A stretch of 64,000 nt of DNA from NCBI GenBank assembly GCA_963663615.1, contig OY760517.1:2604001-2668000 (forward strand). The letters run 5' to 3'. The position numbers and the translations under genes were made by a program. Numbering within the stretch: position 1 is the stretch's first letter; each line of letters starts with the position of its first letter. Shown here in pieces: positions 36,376-44,936 of this stretch. A model generated the notes under the pieces. It was not told the origin of the DNA, did not search any database, and saw only the letters and a list, made by a program, of their open reading frames with translations. Source of the DNA: G963663615 sp963663615 (lineage in GTDB: Bacteria > Bacteroidota > Ignavibacteria > Ignavibacteriales > Melioribacteraceae).

Positions 36376-36411
36376 AGTCCCCTTTGTTGTGCTAGAAGGG
36401 GACTTTTTTTA
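36376..36411 (+). terminator. Rho-independent terminator of the RND operon
   Basis: AGTCCCCTT and AAGGGGACT pair perfectly around an 11-base loop, followed by seven T. It lies 30 bases after the permease stop. Confidence 0.92.
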
Positions 36412-36691
36412 ATTACCTGACTACCATCAGTGTTATCACCTTGTAACTTACCAACCTGCCGTTCATACATTATCATAATAGTCCCTTGGGAACGGCATCA
36501 AACTCATTACAAAAACATGAGTAACTTCTACACAGTAATAGATACATCTTATCTCTTCTATACAATACAAAAGTAGAGCATACCCACTTTATAAAACAAA
36601 TCAGGGTGTAATATAAACTTCTACAATACTTTTTCAGAAAGCAATAAATCAATATATTACTGACTGAAATTTCAAAATACAGGATAACAGT
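36412..36691. other. Non-coding gap, nothing recognised
   Basis: AT-rich DNA between the RND terminator and the small orphan gene. A minus-strand frame (36473-36823) exists but has an implausible composition and overlaps the better plus-strand gene. I see no RNA or repeat. Confidence 0.45.
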
Positions 36692-37051
36692 TTGGCTGAT
36701 TATTATTACCGATTTGAATCTGATGAGTTTAAGAATAAGGTTACTCACATAGTTTACCATCGCTCGAATGAACGTGGAATGTATAACCCGGGAAATGCGG
36801 CAGAAATTGAGGCGTGGATACACTCAAAAATTGCCGAGAACAAAGAAAAGAATATTGAGATTGCAAACTCGAAGCGTACTAACAAACTAAAACGTACCCA
36901 GATAGATGCTTATTATTCGATTAAAAGACTAATTATAAACTCATGCACACTTGCCAAAAATCAGGGCAAAAATGCTGTTGAGCTTATGGATGTAAAAAAC
37001 ACATTTGAGCATCGTTGCCGCCGTAAGTGTGTTTATTCTCCTCTGTGTTAA
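36692..37051 (+). CDS. Hypothetical charged protein
   Basis: I do not recognise the family. The 119-residue protein starts at a TTG with AGGA about seven bases upstream. It is rich in Lys, Asn and Glu, predicted mostly helical, with no signal or membrane segment; the end CRRKCVYSPLC has three Cys that might bind a metal. It sits alone between two terminators. The absence of an ATG start and of relatives I can name keeps confidence moderate. Confidence 0.5.
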   Translation: MADYYYRFESDEFKNKVTHIVYHRSNERGMYNPGNAAEIEAWIHSKIAENKEKNIEIANSKRTNKLKRTQIDAYYSIKRLIINSCTLAKNQGKNAVELMDVKNTFEHRCRRKCVYSPLC

Positions 37052-37138
37052 TGTCTGTGTTTCAACTCTTTTTAGAGATAGTTAATTGATAGATAAAATT
37101 TTAACGATAATTTATATCATCGTAGTTTAGTTACAAAA

Positions 37139-37161
37139 AACCCCGATTAAAAACCGGGGTT
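37139..37161 (-). terminator. Terminator of VOC gene
   Basis: On the minus strand AACCCCG and CGGGGTT form a seven-base-pair stem around a nine-base loop, followed by TTTTTTGT. It lies just downstream of the VOC-protein stop at 37172. Confidence 0.85.
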
Positions 37162-37171
37162 AAAAACTTTA

Positions 37172-37552
37172 TTATTTTGCTTCAGGATCAAGTTGTCGAA
37201 GTCGGAAAATATTTCCTTCAGGACCTTTACAATAAGCAGCCCAGCCAATACCTTCAACCGGCATTGTTGGTACTACCTGAATACCGCCGTGTTGTTTAAC
37301 TTTTTCAAGATAAGTAGCAATATTATCTACATCAATTGTACAGATAAAAGCTAAAATAGCATCGCCATCAGTTCCACCCTGACGTTTTACGAGGCAACCA
37401 TCAATACCCGGTTCGTCCGAGCCTGTTTTAATTCTGTAATAATCAAAGTCACCTTCCCTTTTGGTGAATTCCCAACCGAAAACGCCAGAATAAAATCTGA
37501 TGGCACGCTCCGGTTTATCAGAGTGCATCTCAAAATGTACTACACGCGGCAT
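37172..37552 (-). CDS. VOC-superfamily (glyoxalase-like) protein
   Basis: A 126-residue single-module VOC protein with two beta-alpha-beta-beta-beta units: VVHFEMHSDKPERAIRFYSGVFGWEF is the first (key His at 6 and the FY.GVFGW motif), and IDVDNIATYLEKVKQHGGIQV with YCKGPEGNIFRLRQLDP the second, supplying the later Glu-type ligand region. Such proteins may be lyases, dioxygenases or resistance-like binders; nothing nearby narrows this. The ATG at 37552 has GGAGG nine bases upstream; the frame opens earlier with TTG. Monocistronic. Confidence 0.85.
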   Translation of the reverse strand: MPRVVHFEMHSDKPERAIRFYSGVFGWEFTKREGDFDYYRIKTGSDEPGIDGCLVKRQGGTDGDAILAFICTIDVDNIATYLEKVKQHGGIQVVPTMPVEGIGWAAYCKGPEGNIFRLRQLDPEAK

Positions 37553-37665
37553 TTTGACCTCCAAGTTTAAATTTGATTGAAAAAAACAATGTTACGAAAT
37601 TGTTATTAAATCATTAGGAAAATATGAAATTTCCAACAAACTTCCAGTTAAATTTGGCATGCGAC

Positions 37666-37717
37666 TAAAATTTTATACACAAAAAATCCCCACCAAAAAT
37701 GACGGGGATAAATTCTA
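37666..37717. repeat. 52-bp direct repeat, copy 1 (contains minus-strand terminator)
   Basis: This stretch matches 38396-38447 at 51 of 52 positions; the difference is A at 37692 versus G at 38422. Inside it, on the minus strand, ATCCCCG and TGGGGAT pair (one G-U pair) before TTTTTTGTG, an intrinsic terminator serving higA. The two copies flank the higBA module. Confidence 0.88.
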
Positions 37718-37739
37718 TAACCGAAATAGCAATCAGTCT

Positions 37740-38045
37740 CTATAACTGATTGCTATTATAAGCAGAAATATTATTATAAACACTTATTTCCGTGTTATCG
37801 ATAGTTGATTCAAGATCATATTGCATTTGGATAGAAAGCCAGAACTCCGGTGTAGTAGAAAAGTACTTGCTTAATCTTATCGCGGTATCAGCAGTTATTC
37901 TCCTCTTCCCCAATACAATCTCATTTATTCTTCTTGGTGGAACACCCAGAGCTTTGGATAGCTTATTTTGTGACAGTTCCAACGGTTTTAAGTATTCTTC
38001 AAGTATTATTTCACCGGGATGAACCGGAGCTATTTTTTTTCTCAT
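37740..38045 (-). CDS. higA: HigA-family antitoxin (XRE HTH)
   Basis: A 101-residue DNA-binding antitoxin. PVHPGEIILEEYLKPLELSQ followed by NKLSKALGVPPRRINEIVLGKRRITADTAIRLSKYF is the HigA/VapI-type helix-turn-helix (recognition helix around PPRRINEIVLG). FSTTPEFWLSIQMQYDLE is the conserved following segment. It should bind HigB and repress its own promoter. It follows higB after nine bases, giving the usual toxin-first order. A 52-bp repeat carrying its terminator lies just downstream. Confidence 0.93.
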   Translation of the reverse strand: MRKKIAPVHPGEIILEEYLKPLELSQNKLSKALGVPPRRINEIVLGKRRITADTAIRLSKYFSTTPEFWLSIQMQYDLESTIDNTEISVYNNISAYNSNQL

Positions 38046-38054
38046 TTTACTCTC

Positions 38055-38336
38055 CTAATGATAGTCAACTATCTCAACATCATAAGCATTGTTTCCTTTC
38101 CAACTGAAACAAATTCGCCACTGATTGTTTATTCTAATACTATATTGACCTTTGCGATCTCCCTTTAGCTTCTCTAAACGATTCCCAGGTGGTGATTTCA
38201 AATCGATAACTCCATTTGCACTATGTAACAGTACCAATTTACGGTATGCGTTTTTTTGAATTGCAACCGGAAATTTTGAGGAAGTATTCCTATGAAAAAT
38301 ATTTCTGGTGTATTCGCACCTAAAGCTTTTTATCAT
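38055..38336 (-). CDS. higB: HigB-family mRNA-interferase toxin (RelE-like)
   Basis: A 93-residue RelE-fold toxin that should cleave mRNA on the ribosome. The HigB pattern is clear: MIKSFRCEYTRNIFH, then AYRKLVLLHSANGVIDLKSPPGNRLEKLKGDRKGQYSIRINNQWRICF, with conserved L.PPGNRLE.L.GDR.GQ.SIRIN.QWRI and the C-terminal VEIVDYH (His near the end). All catalytic-region residues look intact, in contrast to the decayed hicA elsewhere in the window. Confidence 0.93.
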   Translation of the reverse strand: MIKSFRCEYTRNIFHRNTSSKFPVAIQKNAYRKLVLLHSANGVIDLKSPPGNRLEKLKGDRKGQYSIRINNQWRICFSWKGNNAYDVEIVDYH

Positions 38337-38395
38337 AATTCAATATATAACGCATAACGTTAAATGTCAATATATTAGACGACTAAATTAAACAT

Positions 38396-38447
38396 TAAAA
38401 TTTTATACACAAAAAATCCCCGCCAAAAATGACGGGGATAAATTCTA
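38396..38447. repeat. 52-bp direct repeat, copy 2 (terminator of T9SS cargo gene)
   Basis: The second copy of the repeat at 37666-37717. On the minus strand ATCCCCG and CGGGGAT pair perfectly before TTTTTTGTG, giving a good intrinsic terminator 23 bases downstream of the T9SS cargo stop codon. Confidence 0.88.
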
Positions 38448-38469
38448 CTACTTTATACCATATTTGGTA

Positions 38470-40164
38470 TTATTTCATAAGTATAAACTTTTTAGTACTT
38501 GTAATATCGTTAGCCTTAATTGTATAGTAATATACTCCACTACTTAAACCAGTGCCATTAAAAGTAACTTCATAATTACCACTCTGCTGGTTAGTATTAA
38601 CAAGCTCGCGTACCCTTTTGCCAAGAGCATCGTAAACAGTTAGTACTACCTTGTAATTGTTTTCAACTCCTGCAGGGAGTGAATATCTAATTTTTGTAGT
38701 TGGGTTGAACGGATTAGGATAATTCTGGGCAAGCTCAAAATTGGCAACTTCACCTGGTAACTCTTTAATTGAAGTAACATCAGTGCTTGCAGTATCACTA
38801 TACAGCGAATATGAATCTTCATTAAATGCCATAACACGGTATTTATACATTCCCTCTTCTTCAAGGTAGTTATCAATATAACTTGTTGTATTAGCATCCA
38901 AAGTATCGATTGGAACAAACCGTATTCCTATACCTTTTGTAATTGCACGCTCAACTATATAATTGCTTTCAATCTGTGAATTATCTTGCCAGTTAAGAGA
39001 TATACTTGTACCATTATTCGTTAACTGCATTCCTTCCGGAGTATATAACGGAGAAACGAAAGACCATACATCACTATAATCCGAAACTGCAACTTCACCG
39101 GCAGCTCTAACCCTCCAATACTGTTTAACTCCTTCACCAACCAGCGAATGATTATAGCTTAGCTCGGTTAATGTAGATTCATTAATTACCAGATCAGTAA
39201 AACTCTCATCGTTGGCAACCTGTAGTTCATAATACAATGTGTTGTATGATTTGCTCCATTCTAACTCGAAATCAAAATTTTCCGTAACTGAACCATTTTC
39301 GGGTAAAACTTGTGTAGTAGGCTGAATACTATTAAAAAAGTTACTGTAATCAGCATTCAGAACTTCCTTGTTGTTATCATTCTGCAAATAGGCAATAGTG
39401 TAAATTACACCACCTCTCCAGTCATCTTCAATTGGGTACGTAACTGTATATTCATGAGAGCCTTCACTTCCATCGAAAGTTGTTCCCGCAACATTAGGAA
39501 AAGCCTTTCTGAATACATATTCAAACTTTCTTTCACCATTACCTCCTGGTGCTCTGTCATATTCACGAATTCTATCGACAGCAAAAATCCTTAACTTGAA
39601 ACTGCCATCAATCAGTTTTTCGTAAACATCAAGGGTAACGGTAGCTTTAATACTATCATCATCAACCATCTGATCAACAACTGTAATATCAACCGGCGTG
39701 GAAACTGCTTTTCTTAAACCACCGTAATACTCAAGCAAATTATATGTTATTGGGTAAATGTTAAATATACCATCAATATTATACTGAGGTACACCATTAA
39801 CATCATTATGATTTATAAGTGCTCTGTTATCGGTTATGTTGCTGGAATAAAACGGATCGCCTGAACCTGGCCACCATGCATGGTAAGTAAGTGCAACTGT
39901 TGAATCAGCATTGTCACTCATATATTCCTTAAAATAAGGATTGTATGTTGCACAATAGCCGCAAGATGTATTTGTACCACACTCATAATATACTTTTCTG
40001 TTAACATTCGCTTTCGGCGATGCTATCTTCCCAAGGTATTTATAATGTACATCATACTGGCTTTGTACTTCAACCAGGTTTTCTGAATTAATAGGATACT
40101 CCGGTATCATACTTTGAGCAAAAGTTGTTGAAACCAGGATGAGTAAAAATAGTAGATATTTCAT
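38470..40164 (-). CDS. T9SS-exported Omp28-like thioredoxin-fold protein
   Basis: A 564-residue secreted protein. Domain order: signal peptide (1-17); an Omp28/thioredoxin-like domain (about 45-285) with a CxxC in NTSCGYCATYNPYF; two fibronectin-type-III-like domains (about 290-375 and 380-470, the second with EGMQLTNNGTSISLNWQDN); and a type A sorting domain (about 478-564) that starts QNYPNPFNPTTKIRYSL and ends with TSTKKFILMK. The sorting domain is removed after passage through the type IX machinery and the protein is attached to or released from the surface. The CxxC suggests disulfide exchange outside the cell, which is inference. Confidence 0.9.
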   Translation of the reverse strand: MKYLLFLLILVSTTFAQSMIPEYPINSENLVEVQSQYDVHYKYLGKIASPKANVNRKVYYECGTNTSCGYCATYNPYFKEYMSDNADSTVALTYHAWWPGSGDPFYSSNITDNRALINHNDVNGVPQYNIDGIFNIYPITYNLLEYYGGLRKAVSTPVDITVVDQMVDDDSIKATVTLDVYEKLIDGSFKLRIFAVDRIREYDRAPGGNGERKFEYVFRKAFPNVAGTTFDGSEGSHEYTVTYPIEDDWRGGVIYTIAYLQNDNNKEVLNADYSNFFNSIQPTTQVLPENGSVTENFDFELEWSKSYNTLYYELQVANDESFTDLVINESTLTELSYNHSLVGEGVKQYWRVRAAGEVAVSDYSDVWSFVSPLYTPEGMQLTNNGTSISLNWQDNSQIESNYIVERAITKGIGIRFVPIDTLDANTTSYIDNYLEEEGMYKYRVMAFNEDSYSLYSDTASTDVTSIKELPGEVANFELAQNYPNPFNPTTKIRYSLPAGVENNYKVVLTVYDALGKRVRELVNTNQQSGNYEVTFNGTGLSSGVYYYTIKANDITSTKKFILMK

Positions 40165-40255
40165 TTGTAACTCCCAAATAAATGCGCATAGAATAAATTA
40201 AAGTGATACTTAATATAACCAGATAAAGAGAGATAATAAATGATTTACTTAAAAA

Positions 40256-40286
40256 AACCTCCGAGGGGGCTCAGTCCCCGGAGGTT
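40256..40286 (-). terminator. Terminator of DUF6600 gene
   Basis: AACCTCCG and CGGAGGTT with an inner GGGG/CCCC give a long GC-rich hairpin; on the minus strand it is followed by TTTTT. A second hairpin, GCCGGG (40304-40309) with CCCGGC (40324-40329), lies between it and the stop codon. Confidence 0.88.
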
Positions 40287-40346
40287 ACAGAGGTTGTTGG
40301 CCTGCCGGGAAAAATCTACAAAACCCGGCTATAAGGGGGATTAAAA

Positions 40347-41690
40347 CTATCTTACTTTTCTTTTACTTGTACTGCTATTTTTCGTCGATCTGCCAGAAAC
40401 ATTTTTCTTTACACTTTTCTTAGATGACGCACTATTTCTCTTAACATAACTTTTACCTGAACTTTGGTTGTTTCTGGCAGAGCTATAAGCAGAGCTTTTC
40501 ACTTTTGCTCTACTATTTTTACGTACAGTACTACTTTTTTGTTCCAACGATTTTTGGGTATTAAATTGTGACCTGGAACTACTTTTATAAGTTTTGTTAC
40601 TATTTGTATTCTTGCTTCTGTTTGTTGTAGCTGATTTCTGTTTAGTGTATGATTTCCTGCTACTTAACGAGCTGCTATTTTGATTAGTATATCTTTTAGT
40701 TCTATTTGCACTGCCTGAGTAGTTTACACTTTTACGCTTGGAACTATTAAGTACTCTGTTATTTTTTACAGATGAATTAACACTACTTCTGTTGCTATTT
40801 TTTATTTCAGTATTTGAAGAACGATTATTATTTACCGATCTTTCTTTTACAATACTTCTCTCAGGTATTTTAGATGTTCTTAGAGAAGTTTTTCTTGAAC
40901 TCTTTATTATTCCTTCACGAGATTTCAAGCCTTCCGAATGTTTTGTTCTGTTTGCAGGTCTGTAAGCTACAACAGTTTTACCTGAACCTGATGAAGTTCT
41001 GCTTCTGTCAACTGTTTTGCTGCTATACTGTACAGTTCTTGTCTGTATAGTTCTACCTGATCTTCTTTCTATTGTACTTCTTTCAATACCTGCATTATAT
41101 ATTCTGCCTGAACGATATTTATAGTTAGTACGATATTTGGTTTTTGGCATTATCCTGTAATTATACTCAGGGCGTTCTATATAATAATGGATATTGGGTC
41201 TGCCAAAGTAATTATAACTTACAAAATGCCAATGGTTTTCATGCGAGTGCCAGCTTATGGTAAATCGGATACCATGATTTCGTTTGAATACTGCGTAAGG
41301 TGGTAGCGGTGCCCAGCCTATATAAACATCACTATGTCTCCATTCCACCCAGGAAGGTGCCCATTCATAATCAGGTAGCCATACCCAACCGTAGTAATCA
41401 TCAAGGAACCATCTTCCGTAATGATAGGTAGCCCAACCGAATGGTTCGTATGAATTCCAGTACCATCCCTGGTCAGTCCAGATCCATTCACCCATTGCAT
41501 AAGGTTTCCAATGACGCGAAACCGCAGTTGGACGCCATACAACAACACTTGGTTCAAGTTCAATCCATTCACCGTATGGGGATAAATTATCATAAAAAGT
41601 ATCAAATGATACAGCAAAGCCCAAATGTCCTGCATTTGCATTGCTGCTTATTAAAACCGTAGCGAATAATATCAACATTAACTTTTTCAT
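40347..41690 (-). CDS. DUF6600-type exported protein with long basic low-complexity tail
   Basis: 447 residues from the ATG at 41690, chosen because GAGG lies ten bases upstream; another ATG is four codons earlier. After a signal peptide (about 1-22) the N-terminal domain (about 25-190) is extremely rich in Trp and Tyr, with YxWxxW-type repeats (GEWIWTDQGWYWNSYEPFGW, YGWVWLPDYEWAPSWVEWR), the DUF6600 pattern. From about residue 215 to the end it is nearly all Ser, Lys, Arg, Asn and Thr, highly basic and probably disordered. Such a tail could bind polyanions such as LPS, nucleic acid or teichuronic-like polymers, which is a guess. Function unknown. Confidence 0.8.
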   Translation of the reverse strand: MKKLMLILFATVLISSNANAGHLGFAVSFDTFYDNLSPYGEWIELEPSVVVWRPTAVSRHWKPYAMGEWIWTDQGWYWNSYEPFGWATYHYGRWFLDDYYGWVWLPDYEWAPSWVEWRHSDVYIGWAPLPPYAVFKRNHGIRFTISWHSHENHWHFVSYNYFGRPNIHYYIERPEYNYRIMPKTKYRTNYKYRSGRIYNAGIERSTIERRSGRTIQTRTVQYSSKTVDRSRTSSGSGKTVVAYRPANRTKHSEGLKSREGIIKSSRKTSLRTSKIPERSIVKERSVNNNRSSNTEIKNSNRSSVNSSVKNNRVLNSSKRKSVNYSGSANRTKRYTNQNSSSLSSRKSYTKQKSATTNRSKNTNSNKTYKSSSRSQFNTQKSLEQKSSTVRKNSRAKVKSSAYSSARNNQSSGKSYVKRNSASSKKSVKKNVSGRSTKNSSTSKRKVR

Positions 41691-41903
41691 TGTGTACCTC
41701 ATATCGTTGTTTGATATCTTAGGTTCAATTCACGTGCCATATAAATATCATTCAAAAACAGTCTGTTTTTAGGCATTAGTATTTTAGGTGTATAATAATC
41801 TGTACAGTTTGGATTAAAAAAGTGTATAGTTTTGTAAGAGTCATGAATTAATAATATTTTTAATATTGTTTAATTCATCATTTTATATTTATTATTTGGG
41901 TTG

Positions 41904-42782
41904 ATGCAAAACTACTCTAACGAAAATATTGAGCAAGCCTACAAGGAAGCCCTTGAACTGGCAGGAGAGCATTACGAAAACTTTCCGGTAGTTTCTATCT
42001 TTCTACCGAAACCTTTACGCAGACATGTGGGGCTTGTTTATTACTTTGCACGAAAGGCTGATGATATTGCCGATGAAGGTGCTTTAACTCCTGATGAAAG
42101 AATTGCCCAATTGAACGAGATGGCTGAAAACCTGGAGAATGCCCTGAAAGGCAATTATAAAAACAGCTACTGGTTTGTACTGGCAGATACAATCAGGAAG
42201 TTTAATATTACTCCTGATAACCTTTTTAATCTGCTTGTAGCATTCAAACAAGATGTAACTAAAAAGAGATTCGCAAATTTTGATGAAATATTAGATTATT
42301 GTTCAAATTCGGCGAATCCGGTTGGAAGAATTATACTTGAGTTTTTTGATATAAGAAGTGATGAAGCACTCAAACACTCCGATGAAATTTGCACTGCATT
42401 ACAACTTGCCAATTTTTATCAGGATGTTTCGGTTGACATTTTGAAAAACAGAATTTACGTTCCACTTGATGAAATTGAGTCTTTCGGCTACTCCGAAGAG
42501 CAATATATGAATAACATCTATAATTCCGAGTTCAGGAAATTGATGGACTTTCAGGTTAAAAGAGCCGAAAAACTATTCCTTAATGGTGAACGTTTAGTAC
42601 CACTGCTACCTAAAAACCTGCGTGTTCAAATTATATGGACTATGCTTGGTGGTAAAAAAATTCTGGAAAAAGTAACAAAAATTGAATTTAAAGTATTAAA
42701 TTACAGACCAAAGTTATCGAAAATGCAGTATTTACTATTAATGCTAAAAGCAATAATTAAAAGGTACAGATATGCAGAATGA
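41904..42782 (+). CDS. hpnC: Squalene synthase HpnC (hydroxysqualene synthase)
   Basis: A 292-residue trans-isoprenyl synthase. Two Asp-rich motifs are visible: ARKADDIADEG and QLANFYQDVSVDILKNRIY. Together with HpnD and HpnE it makes squalene from farnesyl diphosphate in three steps; HpnC converts presqualene diphosphate to hydroxysqualene. LPKPLRRHVGLVYYFARKAD is the HpnC-type N-terminal pattern. The ATG at 41904 follows a TTG one codon earlier. It overlaps hpnD by 11 bases, and the order hpnC-hpnD-hpnE is the classical one. Confidence 0.9.
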   Translation: MQNYSNENIEQAYKEALELAGEHYENFPVVSIFLPKPLRRHVGLVYYFARKADDIADEGALTPDERIAQLNEMAENLENALKGNYKNSYWFVLADTIRKFNITPDNLFNLLVAFKQDVTKKRFANFDEILDYCSNSANPVGRIILEFFDIRSDEALKHSDEICTALQLANFYQDVSVDILKNRIYVPLDEIESFGYSEEQYMNNIYNSEFRKLMDFQVKRAEKLFLNGERLVPLLPKNLRVQIIWTMLGGKKILEKVTKIEFKVLNYRPKLSKMQYLLLMLKAIIKRYRYAE

Positions 42783-43614
42783 AGCAAAGGAAATTTCAAA
42801 ACAAAGCAAAAGTAGCTTCTACTATGCATTTAGTTTACTCCCTTCCCAGAAACGTGAAGCAATGCAAACGGTTTATGCTTTTTGTCGTAAAACCGATGAT
42901 ATAATAGATGAAGGTAATATTCCTGATGAGGTTAGATACGACCAGTTAAGAAAATGGCGTGTTGAACTTGGCAAGGCTTTTAGCGGCACTTCCGAGTTCT
43001 CCCTTATGAATAAGCTTGCAAAAATTATCAGACAGTTTAATATCCCTGTTGATCCGTTCTTCGAGCTAATTAAAGGCATGGAAATGGATTTGCAGCATAA
43101 GAACTACCTTACCATGGATGATTTGATGCAATATTGCTATTATGCAGCTTCAACTGTGGGTTTAATGTGTATTGAAATCTTTGGCTATAAAAATAAATCA
43201 ACCAGGGATTTTGCAATTAACCTGGGACAAGCATTACAGCTTACCAATATAATGCGTGATGTTAAAGTTGACGCAGAGATAAACCGCATTTACCTGCCCA
43301 AAGATTTAATGGAAAAGTATAATTACACCGAAGAAGATATATTAAAGGGTAATTATAACGACAACTTCTACAATATGATGAATCATCTTTCGAAACAGGC
43401 TCGTGAATATTTCGACAAGGCAAATGCAGCTCTCGATCTTGAAGATAAACCCTCAATGTTTGCCGCACGTGCAATGCAGCATATATATTTCCAGCTACTT
43501 AAAAAGCTTGAGAAGAAAAAGTTTAACATATATGCTGAAAGAATAAATGTTTCTAAACTTGAAAAAACCGGAATTGCTCTCGGTGTTTGGGCAAAGTATA
43601 GTCTGGTTTATTAA
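42772..43614 (+). CDS. hpnD: Presqualene diphosphate synthase HpnD
   Basis: A 280-residue enzyme condensing two farnesyl diphosphates to presqualene diphosphate. The motifs SSFYYAFSLLPSQKREAMQ, VYAFCRKTDDIIDEG (first DDxxD-type) and QLTNIMRDVKVDAEINRIYLPKD (second, quoted region shortened to QLTNIMRDVKVDAEINRIYL) are those of phytoene/presqualene synthases. By itself it could be a phytoene synthase; the flanking hpnC and hpnE make HpnD the better call. It overlaps hpnC by 11 bases and shares one base with the hpnE start. Confidence 0.9.
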   Translation: MQNEAKEISKQSKSSFYYAFSLLPSQKREAMQTVYAFCRKTDDIIDEGNIPDEVRYDQLRKWRVELGKAFSGTSEFSLMNKLAKIIRQFNIPVDPFFELIKGMEMDLQHKNYLTMDDLMQYCYYAASTVGLMCIEIFGYKNKSTRDFAINLGQALQLTNIMRDVKVDAEINRIYLPKDLMEKYNYTEEDILKGNYNDNFYNMMNHLSKQAREYFDKANAALDLEDKPSMFAARAMQHIYFQLLKKLEKKKFNIYAERINVSKLEKTGIALGVWAKYSLVY

Positions 43615-44897
43615 TGAAAAAAGTTGTAATAGCAGGCGGCGGATTGGCAGGATTAACCGCCGCAGTTTACCTTTTGCAAAACAACTACAATGTTACACTT
43701 CTTGAAGCATCACCCAAACCGGGTGGCAGAGCTTCAGCTTTTTACTTTAGAGAACAAAACACAATGCTGGATAACGGTCAGCATATACTAATGGGCTGTT
43801 ATAAATACTCACTTGATTTGTTAGAAACAATAGGCTCATTAAACAATCTTCCCATTCCTAAAAATCTTGAAGTAAATTTTGTTGCCCGGAATAACAATCA
43901 ATATAAACTGGCAACACCTGCAAATGGATACCCATTAAATATTTTAGCCGGTTTATTGGGCTATAACTACTTCTCAAACTCCGATAAACTTTCTGTAATT
44001 AAGTTTTTTTCAAAACTTTTCTTTACCAATACCAACAAGCTTAGAAACCTTAGTGCAGATCAATGGCTAAAAAAGAACAAACAATCCGAACGCACCATTA
44101 AAGGCTTATGGGAAATACTAATAGTTGGAGCCCTAAATACCTCTCTCGCAAACGCCAGTGCAGAAACTTTCGCCCGGGTGCTAAAGGAAATATTCTTTAC
44201 CGGTAATAGTTCAACCAAAATTCTTGTTCCGGATACTAATCTCCTTACTTTGTTTGGTAACCCTGCCGTTGAATATATTCGTTCAAACTCCGGAAATATA
44301 AATTTTTCTGAAAAAGTAACAGAAATTGAATCGGATGAGGACAAGATTATAAAAATCGTTACAAATAAAAGCTCCTATACCGATTTCGACTATTTTATAT
44401 CAGCCATTCCTTTACATGCATGGGAAAAAATAGAATACTCCTCCCTGCTTTTCAACGAAATTCAGATGGAATATTCCCCTATTCTTTCTGTACACATTTT
44501 TCTTAAAAATAACTGTTTCAAAAAAAGTTACTACGGATTAATTGACTCTCCGGTACAGTGGGTATTTAACCACGATAGTTTTATATCTCTTGTTACCAGC
44601 AATCCGGAAAAATATATAGACCTACCAAAAGAAGAAATACTACGAATCTTTGCAGATGAACTTGCAACCTTTTTTAATGAATTTCATCCAAATGATATTA
44701 CAGGGTATAAAGTTATCAAAGAGAAACGTGCTACATTTATACCAGACACCAGAACCGAGTTTTTACGAACTAAATTGAACTCTTATAGTAAAAATTTGAT
44801 TTTATCTGGTGACTGGACTAATACAGCACTACCCTCTACAATTGAAAGCGCAATTAAAAGCGGCAAAAAAGCAGCAGAAGCTGTACTTGCCAAATAG
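43614..44897 (+). CDS. hpnE: Hydroxysqualene dehydroxylase HpnE
   Basis: A 427-residue FAD-dependent amine-oxidase/phytoene-desaturase-type flavoprotein. The dinucleotide motif is VVIAGGGLAGLTAAVYL, followed by LLEASPKPGGRASAFYF with the conserved Arg, and the C-terminal FAD motif is LILSGDWTNTALPSTIESAIKSG (key residues GDWTNT...ESAI.SG). It reduces hydroxysqualene to squalene. Its ATG overlaps the hpnD stop by one base (TAATG), so translation is coupled. No squalene-hopene cyclase is in the window, so the end product (squalene, hopanoid or sterol) cannot be told. Confidence 0.9.
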   Translation: MKKVVIAGGGLAGLTAAVYLLQNNYNVTLLEASPKPGGRASAFYFREQNTMLDNGQHILMGCYKYSLDLLETIGSLNNLPIPKNLEVNFVARNNNQYKLATPANGYPLNILAGLLGYNYFSNSDKLSVIKFFSKLFFTNTNKLRNLSADQWLKKNKQSERTIKGLWEILIVGALNTSLANASAETFARVLKEIFFTGNSSTKILVPDTNLLTLFGNPAVEYIRSNSGNINFSEKVTEIESDEDKIIKIVTNKSSYTDFDYFISAIPLHAWEKIEYSSLLFNEIQMEYSPILSVHIFLKNNCFKKSYYGLIDSPVQWVFNHDSFISLVTSNPEKYIDLPKEEILRIFADELATFFNEFHPNDITGYKVIKEKRATFIPDTRTEFLRTKLNSYSKNLILSGDWTNTALPSTIESAIKSGKKAAEAVLAK

Positions 44898-44936
44898 TTT
44901 TATACCGTAACCAAACTAATCATATCTGGAGGAATT

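Noticed and set aside
36473..36823. 116-codon minus-strand open frame
   Set aside because: Biased Ile/Phe/Cys composition, no ribosome site, and it overlaps the more plausible plus-strand gene at 36692.
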